Shown here: one piece after another, positions 1 through 8,469 of the stretch
Position numbering within the stretch: position 1 is the first letter of the stretch
Layout: each line of letters begins with the position of its first letter
Assembly: GCA_019120545.1 (NCBI GenBank)
Contig: DWUX01000063.1
Span: forward strand, 1 to 46,227
Origin: Candidatus Blautia stercoripullorum
GTDB lineage: Bacteria; Bacillota; Clostridia; Lachnospirales; Lachnospiraceae
Direction: 5' to 3'
Length of the DNA: 46,227 nt
Program-made: the position numbers and the translations under genes
The notes under the pieces: model-generated
The model's input: the letters and a program-made list of their open reading frames with translations, nothing else
Told to the model about the DNA's origin: nothing
Database searches by the model: none

Positions 1-2
1 GA

Positions 3-1277
3 ACTGCTTTTCCAAAGAAAGCAGAACTGGAAGAATACCTTCACATGCTGGAAGAGGCCAAAAAACGTGACCACAGAAAACTGGGCAAAGAGCTGGGCCT
101 GTTTATGATGAGAGAAGAAGGACCTGGATTCCCCTTCTTCCTGCCAAACGGCATGGTGCTGAAGAATCAGCTCCTGGACTTCTGGCGTGAGATCCACCGG
201 AAAGCCGGATATGTGGAAATCTCCACTCCTATTATGTTAAGCCGTCATCTGTGGGAGACTTCCGGACACTGGGATCACTACAAAGAAAACATGTATACTA
301 CGGTTATCGACGGGGAAGATTTCGCCATCAAGCCCATGAACTGCCCCGGCGGTATTCTGGTTTACCAGTCAGAGCCCCGTTCCTACCGTGATCTTCCTAT
401 CCGTATGGGTGAGCTGGGAATCGTACACCGCCATGAAAAATCCGGACAGATGCACGGACTTATGCGTGTGCGCTGCTTTACCCAGGATGATGCCCATATT
501 TTCATGACACCGGAACAGATCAAAGACGAGATCAAAGGGGTGGCTGACCTGATCGACAGCGTTTACAAATTATTTGGATTTAAGTACCATGTGGAGCTTT
601 CTACAAGACCGGAAGACAGCATGGGAAGCGATGAAGATTGGAATATGGCTACAGATGCCTTAAGAGGAGCTCTGGATGACCTGGGTCTTCCTTATGTTGT
701 AAATGAGGGAGACGGAGCCTTCTACGGACCGAAGATCGACTTCCATCTGGAAGATTCTATCGGAAGAACCTGGCAGTGCGGTACCATCCAGCTTGACTTC
801 CAGCTTCCTCTCCGTTTTAATCTGGAATATACAGGAGCAGACGGGGAGAAACACAGACCGATCATGATCCACCGTGTAGTATTCGGTTCCATTGAAAGAT
901 TTATTGGTATCCTGATCGAGCATTTCGCAGGAGCCTTCCCAACATGGCTGGCTCCGGTACAGGTAAAGGTACTGCCGATTTCTGACAAACATCTGGAATA
1001 CGGACAGAAAGTCCTGGAAAAACTCAGCGAAGCAGGAATCCGGGCAGAAATCGATACAAGAGCTGAAAAGATCGGATATAAGATCCGTGAAGCTCAGATG
1101 AAGAAGATCCCTTATATGCTGGTAGTAGGAGCAAAAGAGGAAGAAGAGGAGAAAGTTTCCGTAAGGAGCCGGTTCCAGGGAGATGAAGGACAGAAAGGTC
1201 TGGAGGAGTTTATAGAAGATATCTTAAAAGAAATCGCTTCTAAAGAAATCCGCAAGGCAGAAAAGGAAGAAAAATAG
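3..1277 (+). CDS. thrS: Threonyl-tRNA synthetase, 3' part (5' end outside window)
   Basis: Charges tRNA-Thr with threonine in the cytoplasm. The frame is open from base 3, so the gene enters from the left and the TGS and editing domains are missing; the first ATG at 45 is internal. What remains is the class II catalytic core followed by the anticodon-binding domain. Visible motifs are MNCPGG (zinc-ligand Cys), HRHEKSG and MHGLMRVR, motif 2 RCFTQDDAHIF, and motif 3 IHRVVFGSIERFIG with the last zinc His. The anticodon-binding domain starts near WLAPVQVKVLP. The C-terminus is a charged Glu/Lys tail. Any upstream T-box control would lie outside the window. The identification is secure. Confidence 0.97.
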   Translation, partial: TAFPKKAELEEYLHMLEEAKKRDHRKLGKELGLFMMREEGPGFPFFLPNGMVLKNQLLDFWREIHRKAGYVEISTPIMLSRHLWETSGHWDHYKENMYTTVIDGEDFAIKPMNCPGGILVYQSEPRSYRDLPIRMGELGIVHRHEKSGQMHGLMRVRCFTQDDAHIFMTPEQIKDEIKGVADLIDSVYKLFGFKYHVELSTRPEDSMGSDEDWNMATDALRGALDDLGLPYVVNEGDGAFYGPKIDFHLEDSIGRTWQCGTIQLDFQLPLRFNLEYTGADGEKHRPIMIHRVVFGSIERFIGILIEHFAGAFPTWLAPVQVKVLPISDKHLEYGQKVLEKLSEAGIRAEIDTRAEKIGYKIREAQMKKIPYMLVVGAKEEEEEKVSVRSRFQGDEGQKGLEEFIEDILKEIASKEIRKAEKEEK

Positions 1278-1363
1278 TTACAGTTTCTTGTCCGGCAGTG
1301 AATAAGAATTGATAAAATGGCGCATATTATCTCTGGTAAATATAATTTTAGGAGGTAATATGT

Positions 1364-1681
1364 ATGCCATTATTAAGCTGTACAGCAAGAACCTGTCTGT
1401 ATAATAAGAATGAGTACTGCTCTAAAGGAGATATCCAGGTAGACGGACCAAAAGCTCAGAAGGCAGATGAAACCTGCTGCAGGAGTTTTGTGGAGAAAAA
1501 GGAAGGCGCCATGAACAGTATGGATACAGGTACAGCCTGTCAGACTATCCAGGTGTCCTGCAAAGCCTGCGAATGTACCTATAATGACAGTGAAAAATGC
1601 GACGCTGCAAAGATCACCATCGCGGGCACAAACGCCTGCAGATGTGACGAGACCATGTGTGGAAGCTTTTATAAAAAGTAA
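1364..1681 (+). CDS. Tandem DUF1540 Cys-rich small protein
   Basis: 105-residue protein with two DUF1540 repeats, each about 40 residues. The first contains SCTARTCLYN, a later Cys and CCRSF. The second contains SCKACECTYN, EKC, CRCDETMCGSF. Each repeat has several conserved Cys, suggesting a metal-binding or disulfide-stabilised fold, but the family's function is unknown. The start at 1364 has GGAGG at 1351-1355. An ATG at 1360 is out of frame. It lies 86 bases after thrS in the same direction and could share its transcript. No signal peptide or membrane segment is seen. The family call is firm; the role is not. Confidence 0.85.
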   Translation: MPLLSCTARTCLYNKNEYCSKGDIQVDGPKAQKADETCCRSFVEKKEGAMNSMDTGTACQTIQVSCKACECTYNDSEKCDAAKITIAGTNACRCDETMCGSFYKK

Positions 1682-1703
1682 AAAAATGTAAGGCTGAAAA
1701 CAA

Positions 1704-1757
1704 TCCCGGAAATATTCCGTTCCCAAAAGGAACCGGAGATCATTTCCGGGACTGTTT
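1704..1757. terminator. Rho-independent terminator, probably bidirectional
   Basis: Bases 1704-1713 (TCCCGGAAAT) pair perfectly with 1742-1751, and an imperfect inner stem forms around GTTCC/GGAAC. The plus strand continues CTGTTTTATT. The minus strand exits the same hairpin into TTGTTTTC. It lies between the convergent DUF1540 and AraC genes and could end both. Confidence 0.7.
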
Positions 1758-1800
1758 TATTCATGGCAGGGGCAGCCTGAAAGATGCTGTCCATTCTTGT

Positions 1801-3072
1801 TTATAGTGGAGGCGTCTGGGAACCTAAATGGGAGGAGGGATCCTCGGGATTTTCTGCTTTCCTGGTAATCAGCTCCCGGTATTTGGTGGGGGTCATTCCC
1901 TTGGCCTTCTTAAACAGTTTTGTAAAATAAGTCAGATCAGGGATTCCGCACATGATGGCGATATCCTGGATGGAATCTACCTGGGTATTCAGCAGATACA
2001 CGGCTCTGTCGATACGTTTGTTGTTCACGTAAGCGGTCAGTGTAGAGCCTGTCTCCTTTTTAAACATAGCAGAAAGATAGCTGCTGTTTAAGGAAAAGAT
2101 AGAAGAAAGATGTTTTAATGTCAGATCCGAAGCAAGGTTCAGGGCAATATAATTCAGAACTTTCTGGATGATGGGTGAGAACCCTTTGGTAGAATAAGTC
2201 TTTACCAGAAAACAATATTTCCTTACCATTTCTCTGCGGAGAGGGTCCACCTGGGAAAGAGAAGTCAGATTCTCAATCTTTGCAGCCATTTTGCTGGACA
2301 GGTCGTCCAGATAAATGGGATGGACTTTTCCTCTTTGAGCTGCTTTGCGGAATAAAGTATTTCCAATGATCAGATAATTTTTCTGATCCCTGAGAGTATC
2401 CGGCACGCGCTGCTCCAGATCGGACAGATAAGCAGGGCGGTACAGATGCTGTTCTGCAGCTTCATAATCACCCCGGGCAATACATTCCATCAGTTCTTCT
2501 TCATTTTCATAGCGGCTTTCCATACTCTTGATGGTATTGGCGCTGGGTTCCGGCTCCATAACATCATCAAAATGAAAATCAAAGGTATTCTGATTTTTTA
2601 AATAAAGAATTTCATAAGAATCCGCACCGAAAATCCGGTTTGCCAGACACTTTATGTAGGTCCCAAGGATAATTTTGCTCTGCACCTTGGGGAGTGTGGC
2701 GAAATACTGTTTTACATAGGTGTGGTATTTGCCTGAGATCTTCAGTTCCTCGCAGAGATTCATAATGGATTCTACGGTGGGAACTTCGCAGAGAAATGGC
2801 CCTGCCATCAGGATCTTTCCCTGGTCCAGGGGAAGAAGCAGGTAATTACAGGTGAATAGGTCCTCGCCAAAAATAATTTTTGTCTTATCTCCGTAAAGAG
2901 AGTTAAAATCTAAAAAGGTTTCCTGAAGCAGGAAATCGGATTTCCCCGTTAAAGTTTTCCGGAGTCCCAGATCAAACTGGTCATCCCACTGCGGGGGAAG
3001 AGAAACTTCATGAATGGGTATCCTCAGTTCACTGAACAGTTCCTCGGTGAAATCTATCAGAATATTCGACAT
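1801..3072 (-). CDS. AraC-family transcriptional regulator (beta-glucuronide cluster)
   Basis: 423-residue regulator. The C-terminal ~100 residues hold two AraC helix-turn-helix motifs (LTLKHLSSIFSLNSSYLSAMFKKETG and IQDIAIMCGIPDLTYFTKLFKK, ending MTPTKYRE). The N-terminal ~300 residues are an unrecognised sensor region without membrane segments. The frame stays open upstream to an ATG at 3141, but a good promoter (3104-3132) lies inside that extension, and the ATG at 3072 has GGAG about 8 bases before it, so I place the start at 3072. It diverges from the symporter and beta-glucuronidase genes, so it probably controls them. The effector is unknown; a glucuronide is a guess from context. Confidence 0.88.
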   Translation of the reverse strand: MSNILIDFTEELFSELRIPIHEVSLPPQWDDQFDLGLRKTLTGKSDFLLQETFLDFNSLYGDKTKIIFGEDLFTCNYLLLPLDQGKILMAGPFLCEVPTVESIMNLCEELKISGKYHTYVKQYFATLPKVQSKIILGTYIKCLANRIFGADSYEILYLKNQNTFDFHFDDVMEPEPSANTIKSMESRYENEEELMECIARGDYEAAEQHLYRPAYLSDLEQRVPDTLRDQKNYLIIGNTLFRKAAQRGKVHPIYLDDLSSKMAAKIENLTSLSQVDPLRREMVRKYCFLVKTYSTKGFSPIIQKVLNYIALNLASDLTLKHLSSIFSLNSSYLSAMFKKETGSTLTAYVNNKRIDRAVYLLNTQVDSIQDIAIMCGIPDLTYFTKLFKKAKGMTPTKYRELITRKAENPEDPSSHLGSQTPPL

Positions 3073-3103
3073 ATATATATCTCCATTGGTAATATTTTTA
3101 TTT

Positions 3104-3132
3104 ATTATAGTATAATTTTTATGCGATTTCAA
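3104..3132 (-). promoter_or_regulatory. Sigma-70-type promoter of the AraC gene
   Basis: Read on the minus strand: -35 TTGAAA (3132-3127), a 17-base spacer, and -10 TATAAT (3109-3104). Transcription would start near 3097, about 25 bases before the ATG at 3072. This rules out the longer frame starting at 3141. Confidence 0.7.
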
Positions 3133-3170
3133 CCCACACAAAAATTATACCGAAAAATATAAAAAAAGTC

Positions 3171-3226
3171 TTAACGTTTTTATAAAAAATTAATATATAA
3201 TAGACAATAAAGACTTACATATGTAA
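3171..3226 (+). promoter_or_regulatory. Candidate promoter and palindromic operator of the glucuronide genes
   Basis: A TATAAT -10 box sits at 3196-3201 with only a weak -35 (TTAACG, 3171-3176, 19-base spacer), as expected for an activator-dependent promoter. A perfect 12-base palindrome TTACATATGTAA (3215-3226) lies just after the likely transcription start and before the AAGGAGG ribosome-binding site. Its role as an operator is an inference. Confidence 0.4.
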
Positions 3227-3246
3227 TGTAGAAGGAGGTAATTTTA

Positions 3247-4641
3247 ATGAGTAACACTACGAACAAGGTCAGGCCTTTCGGCATGAGAGACAAAATCGGT
3301 TACATGTTCGGCGATTTCGGTAACGACTTTACCTTCATACTCTCATCCACGTTTCTGATGAAGTTTTACACGGACGTTATGGGTGTAAGCCCTGTCATCG
3401 TTGGTTTGATGATGATGATCGCCAGATTTGTGGACGCCTTTACTGATGTAACCATGGGTCAGATCGCTGACCGCAGCCGTCCTACCGCGAAAGGAAAATT
3501 CCTTCCCTGGATCAGAAGGATGTGCGGACCGGTAGCTCTGGCGTCATTCCTGATGTATGCAGTATGGTTTAAAGACATGCCGATGGCATTCAAGATCGTG
3601 TGGATGTTCGCCACTTATCTGTTATGGGGAAGCATCTGCTACACAGGTATCAATATTCCTTACGGCTCCATGGCTTCCGCTATTTCTCCTGAGGCAAGAG
3701 ACCGTTCTGAATTGTCCAGCTGGAGGACTATTGGCGCAACATTAGCAAGCATGTTTATCGGTGTTGTTCTTCCTATGATCGTTTATTATGAAGATGCAGA
3801 AGGACATACTCTGATTTCCGGCACAAATATGGCTATTGCAGGAGCTATCTGCTCTGTATGTGCTGTTGTCTGCTATCTGCTTTGCTATAACCTGACAATT
3901 GAGCGTGTACAGATTGAGAAGAAAGAAGAAAAGTTTAATCTTATCCATCTGCTGAAAACTTTGGTTTCCAGCCGTGCTTTGATCGGTATTGTACTGGCAG
4001 CTCTGCTTCTTCTCCTGTCACAGCTTACATTAAGCAGCATGGGACAGTATATCTTCCCGAACTACTTTGGAAGTAAAGAGGGCGTATCCATTTCCGGTTT
4101 TTGCGCAAATATCTTGGTTATTGTACTGGCCTTTATTGTACCGACTCTGGCAGCAAAAGTTGGTAAGAAAGAATTATCTGCATTCGGCGGAATTTTAGGT
4201 GCAGTCGTATTCTTTATCGCATTTGTCCTTCACACAGATAACCTGTATCTGTTTATTGCCCTTTATACTATTGGATATCTGGGAATCGGATTCTTTAATG
4301 TAAACTGCTGGGCTATGATCACAGACGTTATTGATGATGCCGAGGTAAGAGAAGGAGAGAGATCTGACGGTACTTTCTATTCTGTATATTCCTTTGCACG
4401 TAAAATGGGACAGGCTGCTTCCTCAGGACTTTCAGGAGCTCTGCTGGGTATTGTAGGATATACAGATGCAACAGCCTTTGATCCGGATGTTTTAAATGGA
4501 ATTTATGACATTTCCTGCCTGGTTCCTGCAGCAGGATTCCTGCTGATGGCTCTTGCTCTGATCTTTGTATATCCGTTGGGCAAGAAGAAAGTTGACCAGA
4601 ATATCGCAACTCTGAAAGCAAGAAGAGAAGGAAAGAAATAA
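3247..4641 (+). CDS. uidB: GPH-family sugar:cation symporter, probable glucuronide transporter
   Basis: 464-residue membrane protein with about 12 hydrophobic segments, of the MelB/UidB-type glycoside-pentoside-hexuronide:cation symporter family. Family signs are the N-terminal start FGMRDKIGYMFGDFGNDFTF, DAFTDVTMGQIADR with the conserved acidic residues of the cation site, and the ITDVIDDAEVREGERSDG segment. An AAGGAGG site precedes the ATG by about 8 bases. It lies directly upstream of the beta-glucuronidase gene and divergent from the AraC regulator, so import of glucuronides is the likely role. Family is certain; substrate is inferred from the neighbour. Symbol use is by analogy. Confidence 0.85.
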   Translation: MSNTTNKVRPFGMRDKIGYMFGDFGNDFTFILSSTFLMKFYTDVMGVSPVIVGLMMMIARFVDAFTDVTMGQIADRSRPTAKGKFLPWIRRMCGPVALASFLMYAVWFKDMPMAFKIVWMFATYLLWGSICYTGINIPYGSMASAISPEARDRSELSSWRTIGATLASMFIGVVLPMIVYYEDAEGHTLISGTNMAIAGAICSVCAVVCYLLCYNLTIERVQIEKKEEKFNLIHLLKTLVSSRALIGIVLAALLLLLSQLTLSSMGQYIFPNYFGSKEGVSISGFCANILVIVLAFIVPTLAAKVGKKELSAFGGILGAVVFFIAFVLHTDNLYLFIALYTIGYLGIGFFNVNCWAMITDVIDDAEVREGERSDGTFYSVYSFARKMGQAASSGLSGALLGIVGYTDATAFDPDVLNGIYDISCLVPAAGFLLMALALIFVYPLGKKKVDQNIATLKARREGKK

Positions 4642-4672
4642 GAAAATATAATTTTATATAAGCAGTGATGTG

Positions 4673-4709
4673 CAGTGCCGGCAGAGGAAACTTTACCGGC
4701 ACTGTTTTA
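4673..4709 (+). terminator. Hairpin terminator between uidB and uidA (leaky?)
   Basis: CAGTGCCGG (4673-4681) pairs perfectly with CCGGCACTG (4696-4704), followed by TTTTAC. No obvious new promoter is seen before uidA at 4759, so partial read-through that sets the ratio of transporter to enzyme is likely. Confidence 0.6.
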
Positions 4710-4758
4710 CACTAAAATAAATATCATTCAGACTCAGCTCTGAAAAAGGAGGAATTTT

Positions 4759-6564
4759 ATGTTATACCCGATTTTAACACCATCCAGATTATTAAGCGAC
4801 TTAAGCGGCGTATGGGATTTCAAGCTGGACAATGGAGAAGGATTTGACCAGGAATGGTACAAGGCTCCTCTGGAAGATCCTATGACCATGCCGGTGCCGG
4901 CTTCCTATAATGACCTGAAAGAAGGCATTGATTTCAGAGATCATTACGGCTGGGTATTCTATCAGAGAAAGATTTCCATGCCTTCTTTTGTAAAGACCCA
5001 GAGAGTCATGCTCCGCTGCGCGGCCGTTACTCATTATGCAAAGATCTACCTGAACGGCGAACTGATCTGTGAACACAAAGGCGGCTTCCTTCCTTTCGAA
5101 GTGGAGATCACAGATAAGCTTCAGGATGGAGACAACCTTCTGACCATTGCAGTGAATAACGTCATCGATTATACAACTCTTCCTATCGGCGGAAAATCCA
5201 ATATGATGAACGGTATGGGAGGTTTCGGTTCTTCCAGCTCTGCAAAACCACAGAACAATCCTAACTTCGATTTCTTCAACTACTGCGGAATTACAAGACC
5301 GGTGAAGATCTACACTACGCCAAAGGACTATATCGAGGATATCTCTCTGGTTCCGGAAGTGACCGGCACTACCGCAAGAGTTTCCTATAAGGTAGACACT
5401 GTGGGAACCGGGGACTGCAAGGTGGAAGTTTTTGATAAAGAAGGAAACCTGGTAGCACAGTCTCAGGGAACCCAGGGCGTTCTGGAAATCCAGAATGTTC
5501 ACCTGTGGCAGCCTTTGAAAGCATACCTTTATGATGTGAAAGTGACCTTCGGAGAGGATGTTTACACTCTGCCTTACGGTGTAAGAACTGTCCGTGTAGA
5601 GGGAACCAAATTCCTGATCAATGAAAGACCTTTCTACTTCAAGGGTTACGGAAGACATGAGGATACTTTCCCCAACGGAAGAGGTATGAATCTGCCTATG
5701 AATACCAAGGATATGTCCCTGATGAAATGGCAGGGGGCCAACAGCTTCCGTACCAGCCATTATCCATACAGCGAGGAAATGATGCGCCTGTGTGATGAAG
5801 AAGGATTTGTAGTCATTGATGAGACCACTGCTGTGGGCGTAAACCTGGATTTCGGCGGCGGCGCAAACTTTAACGGACAGAAGGTCAGCACCTTTGATAA
5901 AGAACACGGGGTACAGACCCAGGAACATCATAAAGACGTGATCCGTGACTTGATCTCCAGAGACAAGAACCATGCCTGCGTGGTTATGTGGAGTATTGCC
6001 AACGAGCCGGATTCCTACAGCGAAGGAGCTTATGAATATTTCGCTCCTCTCTATGAACTGGCAAGAGAGCTGGATCTTCAGAAACGTCCCTGCACACTGA
6101 TCAGCGTGCAGATGGCTCCGCCGGAAAAAGACTGCTCTGCAAAACTCAGCGATGTGATCTGCCTGAACCGTTACTATGGATGGTACTTCGGCGGACCGGA
6201 TCTGGAGCTGCCGGAACAGGCCCTCAGGAAAGAACTGGACTACTGGAAGACTCTGGGCAAACCGGTGATCTTTACAGAGTACGGCGCAGACACAGTTATG
6301 GGTATGCATGACACCACACCGGTAATGTATACAGAAGAATTCCAGGTAGAATATTACAAGATGAACAACAGAGTCTTTGACGACTATGACTTTGTAGTAG
6401 GGGAACAGGTATGGAACTTCGCGGACTTCGCTACCAGCCAGAGCCTGCTGAGAGTCCAGGGAAATAAGAAGGGAATCTTTACAAGAGACAGAAAGCCTAA
6501 ATTAGTGGCACACTACTTCAGAGACAGATGGCATAAGATCCCGGATTTCGAATATAAAAAATAA
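4759..6564 (+). CDS. uidA: Beta-glucuronidase, GH2 family, Loop-1 type
   Basis: 601-residue cytoplasmic enzyme that removes glucuronic acid from beta-glucuronides. It has the GH2 order: N-terminal sugar-binding fold, immunoglobulin-like domain and TIM barrel. The acid/base is Glu416 in WSIANEPDS, the nucleophile Glu507 in FTEYGADT. The N-x-K motif that recognises the glucuronate carboxylate is Asn569-Lys571 in GNKKGIFTRDRKPK, which separates glucuronidases from beta-galactosidases. All three sites sit three residues later than in the E. coli enzyme. The active-site loop after AVGVN (to HHKDVI) is nearly as long as the E. coli Loop 1. No signal peptide is present. GGAGG precedes the ATG. Confidence 0.95.
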   Translation: MLYPILTPSRLLSDLSGVWDFKLDNGEGFDQEWYKAPLEDPMTMPVPASYNDLKEGIDFRDHYGWVFYQRKISMPSFVKTQRVMLRCAAVTHYAKIYLNGELICEHKGGFLPFEVEITDKLQDGDNLLTIAVNNVIDYTTLPIGGKSNMMNGMGGFGSSSSAKPQNNPNFDFFNYCGITRPVKIYTTPKDYIEDISLVPEVTGTTARVSYKVDTVGTGDCKVEVFDKEGNLVAQSQGTQGVLEIQNVHLWQPLKAYLYDVKVTFGEDVYTLPYGVRTVRVEGTKFLINERPFYFKGYGRHEDTFPNGRGMNLPMNTKDMSLMKWQGANSFRTSHYPYSEEMMRLCDEEGFVVIDETTAVGVNLDFGGGANFNGQKVSTFDKEHGVQTQEHHKDVIRDLISRDKNHACVVMWSIANEPDSYSEGAYEYFAPLYELARELDLQKRPCTLISVQMAPPEKDCSAKLSDVICLNRYYGWYFGGPDLELPEQALRKELDYWKTLGKPVIFTEYGADTVMGMHDTTPVMYTEEFQVEYYKMNNRVFDDYDFVVGEQVWNFADFATSQSLLRVQGNKKGIFTRDRKPKLVAHYFRDRWHKIPDFEYKK

Positions 6565-6593
6565 AACTGTATTTAATTAAATGAAGACTATAA

Positions 6594-6652
6594 GGAGCTG
6601 TCGCATTAGTCATATTCTCGATTTTGATTAATGCGACAGCTCCGTTTTTTGT
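6594..6652 (+). terminator. Terminator hairpin; copy 1 of a repeated inverted-repeat element
   Basis: A perfect 15-base-pair stem (6594-6608 with 6629-6643) carries a 20-base loop and is followed by GTTTTTTGTG, giving a strong terminator for uidA and possibly for the opposing permease gene ending at 6657. The loop and the inner ten stem pairs recur exactly at 30990-31039. Confidence 0.85.
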
Positions 6653-6656
6653 GTTT

Positions 6657-7490
6657 TTATCCTTTAATACCGGATTGTGCCACTCCTTCGATAAACTGTT
6701 TCTGAAACAGGAAGAACATAACCACCAGAGGGATCACCGCAAGAACAGCTCCTGCCATCTGCATGGGATATTCCGTGGTGTACTGCCCCTGAAGTGTGGA
6801 CAGAGCCGGTCCCAGAGTCATTTTATCCATAGATGTATTTATGATCAAAGGCCACATGAAATCGTTCCATGCAAACTTGATGGTAAAGATTGCCAATGAT
6901 GCGATTCCCGGTTTTACCAGCGGCAGCATGATCTGTCCGAAGACACGGAATCTTCCGCATCCGTCTACGATCGCCGCTTCTTCCAGTTCGAACGGCAGAG
7001 ACATGAAAAACTGCCGCATAAGGAATGTACCGAAGGCGCTGAACAGATTCGGCAGAAACAGAGCCGGAAGAGTATCCAAAAGCCCCATTTTCTGGATGAT
7101 CTGATACTGGGGGATCAGGAAAATCTGTCCCGGCACCATCAGCACAGAGAGTACCAGGATGAAAATCGCGTTTTTAAAAGGAAAGTCAATCCTGGCAAAG
7201 GCATAGCCTGCCATAGAGCAGAAAATAATCTGTGCCACTGTAGTGATCAGCGTGGACAGGATAGTGTTCAGATAGACCCGTCCAAAAGGTATCGCAGAAG
7301 ACATGATCGTCGTATAGGCATCTGTCACAAATTTTTCCGGAAAAACAGTAGGAGGGATCCTCATGGATTCTCCTGTGGTCTTAAAGGATGTAAAGATCAT
7401 CCATAAGAAAGGGAATACGACTACAATTATTCCGGCCAGAAGGATCAGGTGTACGATCAGATGATTCCAATATAATTTTTTTCCTTTCAT
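6657..7490 (-). CDS. Carbohydrate ABC transporter permease, MalG type (CUT1)
   Basis: 277 residues with about six membrane segments. The EAA loop, which docks the ATPase, reads EEAAIVDGCGRFRVFGQIMLPLVKPG. The C-terminus KQFIEGVAQSGIKG is typical of MalG-like subunits. It is the last gene of the minus-strand operon, 12 bases after the partner permease. It forms the inner-membrane channel with the product of 7503-8429 and receives sugar from the lipoprotein at 8470-9750. No ATP-binding subunit is encoded nearby. Substrate is unknown, presumably an oligosaccharide acted on by the hydrolase at 11253. Confidence 0.92.
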   Translation of the reverse strand: MKGKKLYWNHLIVHLILLAGIIVVVFPFLWMIFTSFKTTGESMRIPPTVFPEKFVTDAYTTIMSSAIPFGRVYLNTILSTLITTVAQIIFCSMAGYAFARIDFPFKNAIFILVLSVLMVPGQIFLIPQYQIIQKMGLLDTLPALFLPNLFSAFGTFLMRQFFMSLPFELEEAAIVDGCGRFRVFGQIMLPLVKPGIASLAIFTIKFAWNDFMWPLIINTSMDKMTLGPALSTLQGQYTTEYPMQMAGAVLAVIPLVVMFFLFQKQFIEGVAQSGIKG

Positions 7491-7502
7491 TCCTTTTCCC
7501 TC

Positions 7503-8429
7503 CTATTCATAATTTACCCATTTTTTCTGTCCGATCATCTGCAGGATGGTCACCAGCATGATCGCACAGAAGATCAGAATAGATATAGCCGCTGCGTAAC
7601 CTTTATAACCATAATCAAAGGCTGTACGGTAAAAGAGCATGGTGACGGTCTCAGTAGCCTCGTAAGCCGGGTTGGTTTTTCCGATCATCATGTAAACCGT
7701 ATCGAATACCTGGAAACCGCTGATAATGGAGGTGATCATTACAAAGAAAATCGTCGGTGTCAGCAGCGGAACAGTGATCTTCAGGAATAGGGTGATAGGC
7801 CCCGCCCCGTCTACTTTCGCCGCTTCATAATAGCTTTTGTTGATTCCCTGCATACCGGCGAGAAGAATGATCATATTATAGCCCACTGTCATCCAAAGTC
7901 CTACGATCATGATCATAAAAAGAGCTGTCTTAGGATCTGTGAGCCAGTTATGGCCTTTGCCTCCCAGAGCTTTTATGGAACTGTTTAAAATTCCCATCTG
8001 TTCATTAAACATCCATTTCCATACCATGGCTACCGCGGCAGACATGGTAATAGAAGGAAGAAAATACAGTGTCCTGTATATGGATTTGAATTTTATCTTT
8101 GCATTCAGGAGAGCTGCAAGGATAAGCGACAGGATCAGTCCCACAGGAACCGTCACGATCACATATTTCAGTGTGTTTCCAAAAGATCTCCATACTTCAC
8201 TGTCAGCAAGGAGCTGTTTGTAATTATCCAGTCCTACAAATGTGGACATATTAAATTTGTTTACATCATTGAAGCTGAACCAGATATTTTGTATAAAAGG
8301 CCAGATATAGAAGAGGATCAGCCCGATGGTAAGAGGCGCGATCAAAATGTATGCCGCTATCCAGTCTTTTTTCTGCCTTGGGGACGCCTTATGTTTCGGC
8401 GTCCCTTTTTTTATTTTTTTTTCACCCAT
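7503..8429 (-). CDS. Carbohydrate ABC transporter permease, MalF type (CUT1)
   Basis: 308 residues. A basic N-terminal tail (KKIKKGTPKHKASPRQKK) precedes about six membrane segments beginning WIAAYILIAPLTIGLILFYIWP, a typical MalF/UgpA-like start. The EAA loop is YYEAAKVDGAGPITLFLKITVPLLTP. It partners the MalG-type permease immediately downstream and lies 40 bases after the binding-protein gene. The family is clear; the transported sugar is not. Confidence 0.92.
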   Translation of the reverse strand: MGEKKIKKGTPKHKASPRQKKDWIAAYILIAPLTIGLILFYIWPFIQNIWFSFNDVNKFNMSTFVGLDNYKQLLADSEVWRSFGNTLKYVIVTVPVGLILSLILAALLNAKIKFKSIYRTLYFLPSITMSAAVAMVWKWMFNEQMGILNSSIKALGGKGHNWLTDPKTALFMIMIVGLWMTVGYNMIILLAGMQGINKSYYEAAKVDGAGPITLFLKITVPLLTPTIFFVMITSIISGFQVFDTVYMMIGKTNPAYEATETVTMLFYRTAFDYGYKGYAAAISILIFCAIMLVTILQMIGQKKWVNYE

Positions 8430-8469
8430 TTTCCCTCACCTGTTTTTTATCGGTAGCGTCAGTTTCTGA

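Noticed and set aside
3073..3141. N-terminal extension of the first AraC regulator to ATG 3141
   Set aside because: The extension contains the -35 and -10 boxes of the gene's own promoter; ATG 3072 has a proper ribosome-binding site.
4801..6309. 502-codon open frame opposite the beta-glucuronidase gene
   Set aside because: It mirrors the codon pattern of a clear GH2 gene, has no ribosome-binding site and no recognisable domains.
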